Counted from the first letter of the stretch, positions 45,632-57,062 are shown. The stretch is 64,000 nucleotides of DNA from Zizania palustris (GCA_019279435.1 JAAALK010000287.1:24304162-24368161); one strand, 5' to 3'. Notes: generated by a model from the letters alone, not told the origin. Program-made: numbers and translations.

Positions 45632-46331
45632 ATTTCTTTCACTCTTCCATTAGGGGGACATCCATATCTTTTGGTGTAACAATTTCTTGTTCATTTGTCT
45701 CACCATATCGAAGGGAAATGCAATTAGCTTATTTACCAGTGTGCCACTCCCTTGATTAGGGCAATATAGGGGACTTTGTATTGGCTCCAATTATTTTGAT
45801 ACGTACTAGAGGAGTTAAATAAAAAGACTAGTTCTTTAGTACTGAAGACATTGATAGCAATGGGTATCCAAAATTAATTTATGTTTCCCATTGTGAAAGG
45901 TACACTTACAATTTGGAGAGATCGACTAGACGAGAGATTGCCTAATCTGGCATGCATGACAAAACTGAGCATGATGAGAGGGCATTTGAGGGCTTGGCTG
46001 GGCTTCAAGATGAGTTAGCAGTTGAGCACAGGTAACAGGTTGCAATGCTACTATGGTTACCTAAAAAATATCGAACGAACCGAAAATGCCGAGGGAAAAG
46101 TAATACACGTTGCACAGAAATTTAGTAGGAAAAACACCTCATTAATGAAATAATTAACTTGCTTTGGTGTGGTTGCATGTTTATTCTCCATGGTGAAACA
46201 TGGTCCCATAAAGACTACACTGTATATAGATCATCGTCATAGTTAAGTATGAATCTCTAGGTTAAAAGAGAACTATGGCATGATTTGACGCGATAAGAAA
46301 CTGCGACATGATAACAAATAGTAGACTGCTT
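45632..46331. repeat. duplicated 3' flank of WAK4 (partner 37690-39189 minus the hAT)
   Basis: Nearly collinear with the WAK3 3' flank: cttttggtgtaacaatttct, caatataggggactttgta, ttaatttatgtttcccattg, agatcgactagacgagagat. It lacks the 805-bp hAT insertion. This flank shows that copies A and B of the unit arose by one duplication. Confidence 0.85.
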
Positions 46332-47522
46332 TTAGCGCCCTGATTCTAGCCCCTTGATAGCTTTCTTCTCAATGCTGAAATTCCCGGTGCTCTCAACCCC
46401 TGAGCTGATTATGTAAGAAGACTCTCCAAGCAAGTTCTCCATCTCTTCAGGATTTTGTTGTGCCCATGGATGTTGCATTACCTTAATCAGCCTATCGAGC
46501 TTCTCCGCAACTTCCTTCATGGATGGTCTATTGTCACCACTCATTGCCAAACATTGCTTTGCTAAATCTGCAACCTCTCCAAGAAACTCCATACCCTCAT
46601 TCTTGCTGATTTGGTCATCCAATATATCCTCAAGCTTGTTCTCCTTCATGGCAGACAGAAACCTCATTGACAAACTTTTCTCATGTTCAGGCGCGTCAAG
46701 ATTGAAAACGTTCTTGCGAGTGAGGAGTTCTACAAGAACAACTCCAAAGCTATACACGTCACTCTTGTCTGTTAATTGGCATGTTTGCATATACTCTGGG
46801 TCAAGGTAGCCCCAAGTTCCTTGGACCAATGTGACAAGTTGTGATTTATCTATTGGAGCCAAGATGGAAGCACCAAAGTCGGAAACTTTTGCTGTGAGGT
46901 TAACATCAAGGAGGATGTTGGAGGATTTAACATCGCCATGGATAATGGGCGGTGAAGCATAGGAGTGAAGGTAAGCTAGTGCTTCAGCAGATTCATGGGC
47001 GATGCGTAGACGAGTAACTAGAGAGATTTGCTGACCATGGTTATTATGGATGAGATTGGAGAGTGTTCCATTTGGAATGAACTCATACACTAGCATAGGA
47101 ACTTGTACTTCAAGGCAACATCCTAATAGTTTCACAATGTTTACGTGGTTTATTTGGGATAGGATTAGCATTTCTTTACCAAATTCTTTCTTTTGCTGCT
47201 CATCCATTATCAGGCATCTCTTGACAGCTACTTCAGTGTTGCTTTTGACAAGTCCCTTGTAAACAGTTCCATGGCCTCCGTGTCCAAGGATTTGGTTTTT
47301 ATCGAAGTTGTTTGTAGCCTGTTGCAGTTCTGCTTCTGAGAAAACTGTAAATGATGTACCTTGATTTGAGCTCATCTCTTGGAATAGCAGTAGTCCACCA
47401 TGTTGCTTAAAGTATTTCTGTTTGATGTGTTGCAACTTTCTTCTCTCGTGGATCAAATATGAACAAGTTGCCATGACCACAAGAATGACAATCCCAATAC
47501 TCGAACCTGCATGATTCTCCAT
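46332..47522 (-). CDS. truncated WAK: transmembrane-kinase exon only (WAK4)
   Basis: The homologue of WAK exon 4 runs 47506-46332 and still has its acceptor (ATGCAG|GTTCG), but no exon 1, 2 or 3 lies upstream; the next WAK gene starts 6 kb away. The reading frame continues through the acceptor to an in-frame ATG at 47522 (MENHAGSSIG), which would give 396 residues: a transmembrane helix (GIVILVVMATCSYLI) and a whole kinase (GHGGHG, VAVKRC, HGDVKSSN, DFGAS, GYLDPEY) with no stop. Homology breaks inside intron 3, at about 47567. It is either a pseudogene or a membrane-anchored kinase without a receptor part. Lack of any stop or frameshift over 1.17 kb hints at youth or constraint. Confidence 0.75.
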   Translation of the reverse strand: MENHAGSSIGIVILVVMATCSYLIHERRKLQHIKQKYFKQHGGLLLFQEMSSNQGTSFTVFSEAELQQATNNFDKNQILGHGGHGTVYKGLVKSNTEVAVKRCLIMDEQQKKEFGKEMLILSQINHVNIVKLLGCCLEVQVPMLVYEFIPNGTLSNLIHNNHGQQISLVTRLRIAHESAEALAYLHSYASPPIIHGDVKSSNILLDVNLTAKVSDFGASILAPIDKSQLVTLVQGTWGYLDPEYMQTCQLTDKSDVYSFGVVLVELLTRKNVFNLDAPEHEKSLSMRFLSAMKENKLEDILDDQISKNEGMEFLGEVADLAKQCLAMSGDNRPSMKEVAEKLDRLIKVMQHPWAQQNPEEMENLLGESSYIISSGVESTGNFSIEKKAIKGLESGR

Positions 47523-47567
47523 GTAGTGATCAGTAAGGTTGTTGATATAATTTGTCAACAAGAAACA

Positions 47568-48540
47568 ATGTAACATCCTGATTTTCAGGTTGTTTTAAAA
47601 CTTTTAATTTTGATAAAATGCTAATTGCGAAATTTTGGTTTCTTATCGATTTATGGTTGTTGGTGCCAAAATTAAATCTAGATGAAACCTCAATATAATT
47701 CCAAAATCAAAAACATCCTTCGCATAACTTCGATTTACCTTTGACTCCACCAAATTCTATCAAGCAAATCATCAGATCCGAGAATTGTTATCCGACCAAT
47801 CCTATTCTGAAATCTTGAAACTTCCTCGAATTATCTGATGCACTCATTGATTCTAAACCTTTCATCCATATCAAACTTATCTCTAGTCCAAAAGTACTAT
47901 TCCTGAACCGACAAAGAAAATCCACATGTTTCAATTCCAAAATCAATTCCTAAATCAGATTTCGATTGACTCAAGACATTCATTATTTCTATCCTAAGAT
48001 TTACTATTCAAAAACCGAAAACACTACCCTCGAAATAGAATTCTCTATTCAAGATCTGAAAATAATTTTAACCATTCAAAAATACTATTCATCGTCTAAA
48101 AATATTATTCTTCGTCTAGAAGACAATTATAGGTCTTGAAATCATTTTTTTCGTCTGAACACCATTGTTTCTATCCCTGATCGAAATGTTCATATTTTAG
48201 TCCACGTTTCCAAACATATTTTACAAACTTTTATCTAGTTCTTATCCCAAAACAATTGCCTTCTCTCTATACACCCAAAAGAAATCCTGTTTTCTTTTCT
48301 TTGTTGGCACCACACCGTGCAGTGCGCCAGGTGCTGGCTGCGCAGGCCGCACGCTCGCTCTACGTCAGCTGCGCCAGACGCTGGATGCGCCGGTAGGGTT
48401 TTGGGCCTAGTTCCCAAGTAGATATAGAGTATGTTGATTATGCATAATGTATATTTGCTTCCGGCGTTCTTTGTAATGATTGTTTTCCGCGAGGAACGCC
48501 TCATTTCCGGTGTTCTTTGTAATGTATGAATGTGATGGTT
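47568..48540. other. replacement sequence at the WAK4 break, possible solo LTR
   Basis: Starts TGTAACATCCTGATTTTC, a beginning typical of grass LTRs, exactly where homology to WAK intron 3 ends. It is non-coding. I could not find the matching end or a 5-bp duplication, so LTR identity is unproven. Confidence 0.35.
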
Positions 48541-49554
48541 TACCGTTGAATTGGATGAATATCAGGTATGATGTTTGTTTCGATTCAATTAAGCAGCTCA
48601 GATCATATCATGCATGCCGTGTCCTAAGCTCAACATATGATCGAGATCGGCCAAGTTCTAGTTCATCATAGTTCAACCTAAACGAATATCCAAGCTACTT
48701 GCAGAATCGAAACTCTTGCCATCATTATTAATTGATCGTGAACAAACCAGAACATCGCTTAGACCCCAATTGGCAATTATATAGATTAATTAATGCATAT
48801 ATTGGAAGGAAAATATGCACCCTTCGTTGGCCTATACATATGGAAGGAAGATGATAATGTAACTTTGTATATTATGTAACCCTCAAGTCTATTCAAAGGT
48901 TGTCTCTTTCTTAAGCTCCTCCAAGCTAAATATCATCTTTGTAGCTATTTATATCGTTAAATACCAGTTATTGAAGCTGTAGGCCTTTGTTTTGCTTGAC
49001 GAATACAGCTCAAATCAGTAGGGCGGGATAGAATTTTTAAAAAAATAAATTTTGAATGGACAAATGCAAAAATGTTTATATGAATAGTATGATCTTGGTA
49101 ATACTATTATGTGTCGTCAAAATTTGTTGGTCTTCGATCGCGAAACTTGGCATTTGGCAACAGCAGTGTGCCAGCTACTCGCAGCTTCGTGCATCGATGA
49201 ACATGGACTAGTCAGGTTGCTACTTGCATGATGTACTGTCTGTCGTTGACTTGGTAAAGGAAGTGACTTTTTTGTACGCTGAAAAAGCATGCATACATGG
49301 CTGCTGTGAGCCTGTGACCGCATTGGTCAATCTATCTTGTAAGTGCTGTTTGCATCATAAAACTAACACTAATAATTAATTTTATCTCATCCAAACATTG
49401 CAGCTAATACGTGGGCTAACTATTAATTTCCCATTAATCAAAAAATTGAATTAATTTGAAGTAATAAGATTTAGACTATCTTACCTTTGCTTCCGCGCGT
49501 GCATTTCCCATGCATCTGCCGCCAGGCCGACGCCAAGCTCCCGTCGCCGGTCTC
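48541..49554. repeat. scrambled WAK upstream blocks beyond WAK4
   Basis: 48560-48700 resembles 61100-61510 (tcatatcatgcatg, aagct, gacgaatat). 48880-49110 matches 42560-42960 (distal WAK3 upstream). 49123-49270 matches 42010-42150 (WAK3 5' UTR and proximal upstream: gccagctactcgcagct, aggttgctacttgc, gttgacttggtaaa). The last two blocks are in the opposite order to that in WAK3, so the ectodomain loss involved a rearrangement and not only a simple deletion. Confidence 0.6.
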
Positions 49555-50112
49555 CTGGATTCGAATTTTGGTTTGCAAATTAATTTCCTTCTAATTTGAT
49601 CTAATACCGCTCGAATTAACTCTGCAAATTTAATTAATTCGCATATTTTCGTGTTCCGAATTTTGAACGGTTTTGTAGATGTAACTCGCGTGGTATCAGA
49701 TCCAGTCTCTGCACGGCTCAAGGTACTCGCATTTTCCTTGGAACATGCACACGGAGTGAACGCATGTGCGTTCAATAGTCTAAACGAGTTCATGTGCTAA
49801 ACAAGACAATGCTTCAAATCTTTCTGTGTAATTAGGTGTGAAATCATGTATTATTCTATAATATAGAACAATCTATGGCTACGTGCGTTTTTACTATTAA
49901 GGGCTGTTTGGAATGAAGTTTTTTAAAAGAAATTTTAGAGGATTTAGTACAATTCCTATGAAAATTTTGTAAAATTCCTACGTCCTAAAGAACCTTTAAT
50001 GTGTTTTGAGAATCATGTGTTGCAAAGGAGCCTTTACAAACAAAAAGTATGCATCATAGCTGGTTGTACATCAAGAAATTTTGTTCTCAAGGTAGAGCTC
50101 ATTTATTTTGCT
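49555..50112. repeat. unit-repeat blocks left of NSUN2-like copy C
   Basis: 49555-49745 matches 43725-43935 and 62275-62390. 49840-50070 (gtattattctataat, tacgtgcgtttttactatta, gagaatcatgtgttgcaaag) matches 63345-63490 and 35155-35290. Non-coding. Confidence 0.65.
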
Positions 50113-50580
50113 GTAGGACATTGTGAAAACATCAAATTGGTTGGCTCACACTGCAAACGGGTTTCTTTGCCCAGTACCATTATAATGTCATGGTTCTTTG
50201 TTCAAACACACAACACCGATTATTTTAATTATTTTTTAGATTTTTGGAGAGAGAAAGTGGGTGAAATGATTTTTCTGCCCTTGTCTTCAACCTCTGATTG
50301 GTCACTAAATTTTGTCGTAACACATCAAAATGTCATAACATGTGAAGGCTGCGTCGAGCGCAGATGTGACGATGTGTTACGACAAAATTTAGTGACCAAC
50401 CGGAGGTTGAAGACAAGGGCATAAAAGTCATTTCACCCACCTCTCCGAAAATCTAATAAATGATTAAAATAATTGGTATGGTGTGTCTGGGCAAAGAACC
50501 ATAAAATTATAATGGTACTGAACAAAGAAACCTGTTTGCGGTGTGAGCCAACCAATTTGATATTTTCGTGGTGTCCTACA
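50113..50580. repeat. 468-bp long inverted repeat (hairpin-forming MITE)
   Basis: Left arm about 50113-50335, right arm about 50355-50580; the right arm read in reverse follows the left arm almost base for base (tgtaggaca / tgtcctaca ends; aaattggttggctcacac; tcactaaattttgtcgtaac). The loop is only about 20 bases. Transcribed, it would form a stem of over 200 base pairs and could feed small-RNA production. Superfamily not assigned; no clear target duplication. Confidence 0.85.
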
Positions 50581-51000
50581 ATAAAATTATTATAATAGGA
50601 TGGCTTATAATAATAACTTAAATTGTTTGATAATCTAAATTGTTTATAATATGTATTATTATATTTACATAATAAGAAACTATAATACGCTTAAAATAAA
50701 GTGTGAAGGTCTAAGATTTGAATATGAAATAATAGTGGGTAATTTCTATAAAAGTGCATTGTATATGTTTGTTTCTCTAGAGTAATAAACCAAAAAAATT
50801 AAGTTCCACCAAATAATTATATTACTATACTATAAATTATATATTAAAATAAGCTATCCTAATAAGTTAATAAATTATTTATACTTTTCACTAATATACC
50901 AAATTATTATAATTGCTAAAATAAATATGGCCGTAGTAGAGCGCGCTCCTGTTACTCGAAGGAAACAAAGCCCATTCCGACCGCTAAGTGGGCCTACAAG
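50581..51000. other. AT-rich intergenic
   Basis: Very AT-rich, similar in texture to 63530-63835, which occupies the same position left of the next NSUN2-like copy. No gene. Confidence 0.45.
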
Positions 51001-51287
51001 ATTTCGGGCCCATCATACTTAAGGCGTGATATTTAGGCCCATAAATTACTTTACCGCGCATTTCCGGCCCACCCGAGCCCAAACGGTGCCACCTCGACGA
51101 CCTCCCCTCCCCTCGCCGAATCGCCTTTCCTCCCAGCCGCATCGCTCGCCGCCGCTCCTAAACCCCTCCCTTCCCTTGCGCGCCACCGCTGCTTCTGCCT
51201 CAGTCCGCGCCGTCACCGGGAAGGGGGAACAGAAGCGGCGGAAGGAGGAGGAGCAGCTCGCGCGGGAGAGCGTGAGGGAGGAAAGGG

Positions 51288-51444
51288 ATGGGAGGCGGCA
51301 GGAAGCGCGGGCGCACGCAGCACCGCCACTTCAAGCAGGGGCGCCGGTGGTGAAGGAGCCGAAGGTCGCGTCGATGGGCGCGATGGGGACCCCTCGTGGC
51401 AGCCCTTCGCCACGGAGAACCCGGCCTTCGAGGACTACTACAAG
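51288..51444 (+). pseudogene. NSUN2/TRM4-like 5' fragment, copy C
   Basis: Exon 1 begins MGGGRKRGRTQHRHFKQGR. An internal deletion removes the WKHN region and brings TGA in frame at 51351, yet the end of the exon (NPAFEDYYK in another frame) and its GT donor at 51445 remain. The leader 51010-51287 is well preserved and matches 63841-64000. The intron start aligns with copies A and B to about 51865. Exon 2 is absent. Confidence 0.78.
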
Positions 51445-51997
51445 GTGCGGCCGCTTGCTTCACATGATGTGTGGTTTACTGTTTTTGCATTGAGAGGTTT
51501 GATTTGGTTGGTTATAGGCTTATAGATTTTCGTAGTGAAAAATGGAGGCTGGCTAGCAGTGCCGAACCAAAGAAAAAATTATCGGGTTCGATTCAATTTT
51601 ATACTCTAATTATCAAGTATTTTTTTAATTAATACAAGCTAAAACAATGGTAAATGAACAGCTTACCTGGTGTCCTGTGCATCTGGTAAGTTGTAGTACA
51701 TAGGAAGTAGGAACGCCACTATTGGCTAGCCCTAGGTGCGCTTGAACGTGCTAGCTTTGATTGTGTGGCCTTGCTTTTGATCTATGTTTCGTTTTACAAT
51801 GTGATAATGCCTTGCAGCTATTAATTATTATTTTTGATGTCACGAATCTGTGAATTCATTGCGCTGTGAATTCATTCCTAGACGTCAAACACTTCTCCAG
51901 AGGCGTCTTTCCTTTCATTTTCTTCTCCTTTCCCACAGCCCTTTCTACACTTCTCACCAGTATCCTGACCCTCCTCAGGCGTTCTCTTCCCCTCTTA
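51445..51997. other. intron-derived flank of NSUN2-like copy C
   Basis: 51480-51865 aligns with 36790-37170 plus 37390-37430 of copy A (aatggaggctggctagc, cagcttacctggtgtcctgt, gtcacgaatctgtgaatt). Beyond about 51880 the sequence is unrelated. Confidence 0.65.
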
Positions 51998-52274
51998 GAG
52001 CAAGTATAATAAACTTATATAAGCAGGCTATAAGACTTGCCACATTAGATTAGTAATGAGGTGGAAGAGAAAAGGAATGAGAGAGAATAAAAGCGGGCTA
52101 CTGTCCACTCATACACAGGTTCCAATGAACATTGTGAGATGGTGTAATATGTTGCACATTAAATGCATGGTACATATAACCAACTAACTATTATATGAGT
52201 TGGCTATTAGAATAGCTACATATGATATGGCACAAATATAAAGCCAACAACTAGCTAAATTATTAACCTTGCTC
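51998..52274. mobile_element. Tourist (PIF/Harbinger) MITE
   Basis: Ends GAGCAAG and CTTGCTC, flanked by TTA on both sides (51995-51997 and 52275-52277). A related damaged copy lies at 35590-35884. AT-rich, non-coding. Confidence 0.85.
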
Positions 52275-52277
52275 TTA

Positions 52278-53234
52278 GACGTTCTGCAACCTGGCGAGTG
52301 GCGCACTGGCTGGGACAAATATGTGTGCTGGCTTGCTAGGCGGCGGCACCACCCAGGGTGCCTAGGAGCCGTGGTCAATAGCCCAGGCCACGGTTTACCT
52401 GCTTAGGCGCTCCGCGCAGCCGGCCAACCAGGCCTTCCGCGCGGCGTTAGGATGGTGCCCAACACCTAATTCCGCCTAGGCGGGCGCTTAGAGCCGCCAT
52501 TTCGAACACTGATAACAACCATACGTCCTTAACTCTATCCAAGACTGTCAGATGGACTAGGCCCACACTTGGTTTGACCCAATATAAAAGCCTAACAGAA
52601 GATACCTGGAGATCATATCCCCTACAAGAAGTGATAACCTTTTCTTCCCATGTCTGTTCAACCTTAATCAATAATATGCATCTGATGGTATTACTATCAC
52701 TAGTTCTATATAAAACTACTTCAACCACCTTGGCCAATTCATGGCAACTTGTGAGTGTGATAACATAGATTCTATCCAATGTGCCCCCATCCAAGGAATG
52801 TATTTATCCTACTTGCCGCTCTCTATGCACCCGCCAACTGCCACCCTCTCGCACCTGCTAACATCCATTGTTGATTGTAATACAAACACTTACATGCATT
52901 CATATGAATATGTGCATTATTTCTAACAAATATAACAAACTATACAAACAATTTATACTTCAAACTTCAAAGTCAGCACTTGTAATCGAGCTGTGTTATA
53001 TGAAGGATTAAAAATAACCTAAGGACATTTAAGTCTTTTCATTATTGAAACAGGATATTCAACATCAATAATTAAGTTGCCAAATGGTAAAATTTATTCA
53101 ACCAGCATATTACTTAACCAGGTAAATTATCTAATTATCAATTATCTTAAGTTGTCCTAAAGGGAGCATTAATGGGAGATGGTATATATACTAATATGTA
53201 TTATAACAAAAAGTGAAAAAGTGAAAATTACATA
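52278..53234. other. intergenic, no gene recognised
   Basis: 52370-52515 is a GC-rich patch with cctaggcg-type words that suggests another degraded hAT. 52520-52930 has frames on both strands with no recognisable domain. The rest is AT-rich. Confidence 0.35.
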
Positions 53235-53487
53235 CTCCCTCCGGTACACAAAAACAAGTCGTTTTAGGCTTGTATCAAGAGTTTGCTAAAATAAGTCGTT
53301 TTGCATTTTATTGTGCATTTTTGATAACTATACCCCTCAAGTAGTACTCTTTTTTTTCGTTTTTTGTGCTATGTTTACTCCCGTGCTATATTTAATAGGG
53401 GCAAACATGGAAAATACACACTAATTAATTGCTCGTTGGAATGTAAAATCATGTCCAAAATGACTTGTTTTTGTGTACCGGAGGGAG
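53235..53487. mobile_element. Stowaway (Tc1/Mariner) MITE
   Basis: Ends CTCCCTCCGGTACACAAAAA and TTTTTGTGTACCGGAGGGAG are exact inverse copies, with TA on both sides (53233-53234 and 53488-53489). It lies 40 bases beyond the WAK5 stop codon, probably inside its 3' UTR or terminator region. Confidence 0.95.
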
Positions 53488-53526
53488 TAGTTATTGTTGT
53501 CAAGATTCTGACAAAAAATAAATTGA

Positions 53527-56500
53527 TTATCGCCCTGATACTAGTGCCGTGACATCACTGTCCTCTGTGCTGAAATTCCCAGTGCTGATAACTTGCGAAT
53601 TAACCATAGACATTTCTCCAAGAAAGTTTTCAAACTCTTCCATATTCTGCTGCATCCATGGTTGCATGACCTTCATGAACATGCTAAGCTTCTCCACAAC
53701 TTCTTTCATTGATGGTCTATTCACACCAGACATCTCCAAGCACTGGATCGCCAATTCTGCAACATCTTGAAGAAACTTTAAATTGTTGTTATTCTTGATT
53801 TGAAAATCAAATATATCCTCAAGTTTGTTCTCATTCCTTGCAGTGAGAAATCTCATTGTCAGGCTTTTCTCATGTTCAGACGCGACAAGGTTGATTGGCT
53901 GCTTGCGAGTGAGAAGCTCTAAAAGAACAACTCCAAAACTGTAGACATCACTCTTATCTGTCAATTGGCATGTCTGCATATACTCAGGATCAAGGTACCC
54001 ACAAGTTCCTTGGACTAGGGTGACAAACTGTGCTTCATCTGTTGGAGCCAAGATGGAAGCACCAAAGTCAGATACTTTTGCTGAGAGGTTGGCATCAAGG
54101 AGGATATTAGAGGACTTGACATCTCCATGGAAAATTGGTGGTGAAGCACAAGAATGTAGATAGGCAAGGGCCTCAGCAGACTCTTGGGCAATCCGCAAGC
54201 GAGTGTGTAGGGAGACGCACGGACCATGATTGTCATGGATGAGATGGAAGAGTGTTCTGTTTGGGATGTACTCATATACTAGTATAGGGACTTCCACTTC
54301 AAGGCAGCAACCTAATAGTTTAACAATGTTTTTGTGGTTAATTTGGGATAGGATTAGCATTTCTTTACCAAACTCTTTCTTCTTTTGATCATCCATTGTC
54401 ATGCATCTCTTTACGGCTACTTCTATGTTGCCCTTGAGAAGTCCCTTGTAAACAATTCCATTGCCGCCTCTGCCAAGAACTTGCTTTTCGTCAAACTTAT
54501 TGGTTGCTTGCTGTAGTTCTTTTTCTGAGAAGATTTTGAATGCAACACCCTGTTGGGATTTCATTTCTTCAAATAGCAAGAGACCACCATGCTGTCGAAA
54601 ATACTTCTGTTTGATGTGTTGTAGCTTTCTTCTCTCTTTGATGAAGCATGCACAAGTTACAGAAATCACTAGGACAACAAGTCCAACGCTTCCACCTGCA
54701 ATATTACAGAAGTCATTTAGACTTATGAAATTTCTTGAAATGTATGTAAGATCCATATATAATCTAACGATGACTACTTGATCCATGTTTAAGTTGCACA
54801 TTCCTGGTTCTTGTTATAGTCTATTTAAATAAGTTTTTTGTTAAACAAATGGTAAAGAAAATTGTGCACAAGAATAGACAAATTAAGCTATAATTCCACC
54901 TCATTAGTCATCCTAATTAAAACCCCGCAAAGCAAGAGTATCACATAGCATACGTTGTGATACTCTTGCATAAGGCTGGCTAGGAAAAGTATACCATATT
55001 GGAAAAGGAGTAATTTATTCATGATAAAGATAGCCTTTTATTATTTAGCAATTAAAAGAGTGAAAATTAAAGTGACTATATTGTATTTAGGAAAAAGTTC
55101 ATATATATATTTTGAATCAGGAGAGTATGTAGTATGACATATGAAAACTTAGAAAGCAAGAAATGTATCATTATAATTTTCAATGACAGGGGAGTCACCA
55201 CATTCCCAATCACTAACAATGTTGGTTTTCAAATTGTTGAAAAATATAATATCACGTGAAGAATTATCCCAGGTTAAACTTATATACTTTTCTTGTTGAT
55301 GGCCACACATGCATGTAACTATTAATTCTTACGGAAGAAATGAGCCCACCTATTACATGTTTGGCAGGAAAAGCAGACTTCTGATTAGGCACGCAAGTGC
55401 TATTATTAACCATATAACTTCCTTCGTTGCACGAGCAGGTGTAATAGCCCACCATGTTCTTGCATATCCCCATGCAAGGATATGTAGAGTTGTCGCGGCA
55501 CTCATCAATATCTGAAATCAAATCAAACCACCATGCTTGGCTAAAATTTTTCTACTATATATCTTGATTATATTGTTATACATGTGTGGCAAATATATAT
55601 ACAGGATGGCATAAGATAGCAAATATAATACTCTACCTTGGCATCCACCCTGGATGTATGGGTTGCCTTGGTACCCATCGGAGCACTTGCAACGGTAGCC
55701 TCCTTTGGGTTCATCAACACAGTCACTATTTTCACTAATGCATGCATATGCATATGAAGCTTTATTCGTTTTAGCTCGATCACAATGATCATATGTTATA
55801 ATCCAGTCTAGCGCAACCGGCGCTACTCCTCTGTGTGTGTCGTAGAACACAGTAGAGTTGAGGTAGCTCTTCTTAAAGCGGAAGGCCGTGGTTTCTATCA
55901 CCGTCATGTAGCTGCAAGGGCTGCCCGTCCATGTTTTTTTGCTGGTGTTGTAGTTTTCGTTGGGGAAATGAGGACTGTAATACCACGTGGCTTTCGGGAA
56001 ATCAAGTTGGCAGCAACCAACACCGGTGCATGCGCCATCAGCAGGGGTGGAGCCCTCGCACGTCAACGAGCAACCTGTTACAACCTGCACATGTTGTAGA
56101 TGTGTGCATATACTGTGTTAATACGATCGACCATTCCAGTTTCTGCCAATCTTTTCTTTTCTCGCATTGCTTCTGGCCAAATTAAAAGCCTGTGAAAACG
56201 TTAGACGGCAATTATGTATTTTTTATATTTAAAGTTAAAATCAAAATTTTGTGATGCCCAGATGTTTGAAGTACATTCTAGTGTGGTTTCATATGTTGCA
56301 ATTTTGAGAATCTAATTGACATGCAGGCCTCCATAAAAAAAGCCCCTTCCAAATTTGTAGCCCCTAATTTCGAATAAGAAGGTTAAACATGCATGATTAA
56401 GTTTATTTTGTAATAATCAATGGCTAAAGTGTATATATGATGGAATGTTTTCATAATTTGCACTGTGTTGGTAAAATATCGAGATTAATACTTACATAAT

Positions 56501-56978
56501 TGATCGTCATATAAGCGAATGTTTGGCACCCAATGACGACGATTTTGTTGTCCTTGTCCGATATCCAGTAAGGTGAATCACTGAAGTCTGCCGATTCGCT
56601 TTTGCCTTTCATTGTGCCTGAGGACGAGTCGTAACAGTAGCTGGAAATGTTCATATTCATCCAGGCCTTACCTTCTGCCACCGAGATCTTGGTGACCTCG
56701 TTATACCTGAAGAAAGGCTTTCTGGTGCCGTCGTGTGTGGACAAGCAGTCGATCTTGAAGTCGTAGCGCGTGTTCAACGGCTGCAAAGCACACTTCTCGC
56801 CGATGCCGAACGGGAACGGGATGTCGACGTCGCCGCACTTGGACGGGCAGCCGCCGGGACGCTGGCCTGCGAGTGCATCGGCGGCGGTGGCTGATGCAGG
56901 CACCCCCCAGCTGATGGACGAGAGGAGGAAGAGAACAAGACGGCCGAAAAGAAGACGATAATATCGCAACTTTCTCAT
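53527..56978 (-). CDS. wall-associated receptor-like kinase, WAK5 of the array (complete, 4 exons)
   Basis: Exons on the minus strand: 56978-56496, 56084-55637, 55511-55350, 54695-53527. GT-AG sites, phases 0, 1, 1, giving 753 residues. The start is the ATG of MRKLRYY, aligned with WAK2 and WAK3. Signal peptide, GUB_WAK domain (KCGDVDIPFPFGIG, IVVIGC), EGF (CKCSDGYQGNPYI), calcium-binding EGF (DIDEC), transmembrane helix, kinase (GRGGNG, VAVKRC, HGDVKSSN, DFGAS, GYLDPEY). It is the sister of WAK2 (FPAKHVIGG juxtamembrane motif; near-identical kinase), although WAK3 and WAK4 lie between them. Intron 3 is the longest of the array (about 650 bases). A Stowaway MITE abuts the 3' end. Non-RD plasma-membrane receptor kinase. 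Confidence 0.94.
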
Positions 56979-57048
56979 TGTTGATCTCTGCAAATTAAGC
57001 TCGGCGAGAGCATGCGGTGTGTAGGCTACCAGCTACTCCCAGCCAGAT

Positions 57049-57062
57049 TACAATAAATAGAT
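57049..57062 (-). promoter_or_regulatory. conserved core promoter element of WAK5
   Basis: Minus-strand CTATTTATTGTAA about 75-85 bases upstream of the ATG, as in WAK2 and WAK3. Confidence 0.55.

Noticed and set aside
47568..48540. Definite LTR retrotransposon at the WAK4 break
   Set aside because: Only a TGTAACATCC-like start was seen; no matching end, pair or 5-bp duplication, so it is listed only as possible.
50113..50580. A microRNA gene
   Set aside because: The stem is far longer and more perfect than a typical miRNA precursor; a MITE or foldback repeat is more likely.
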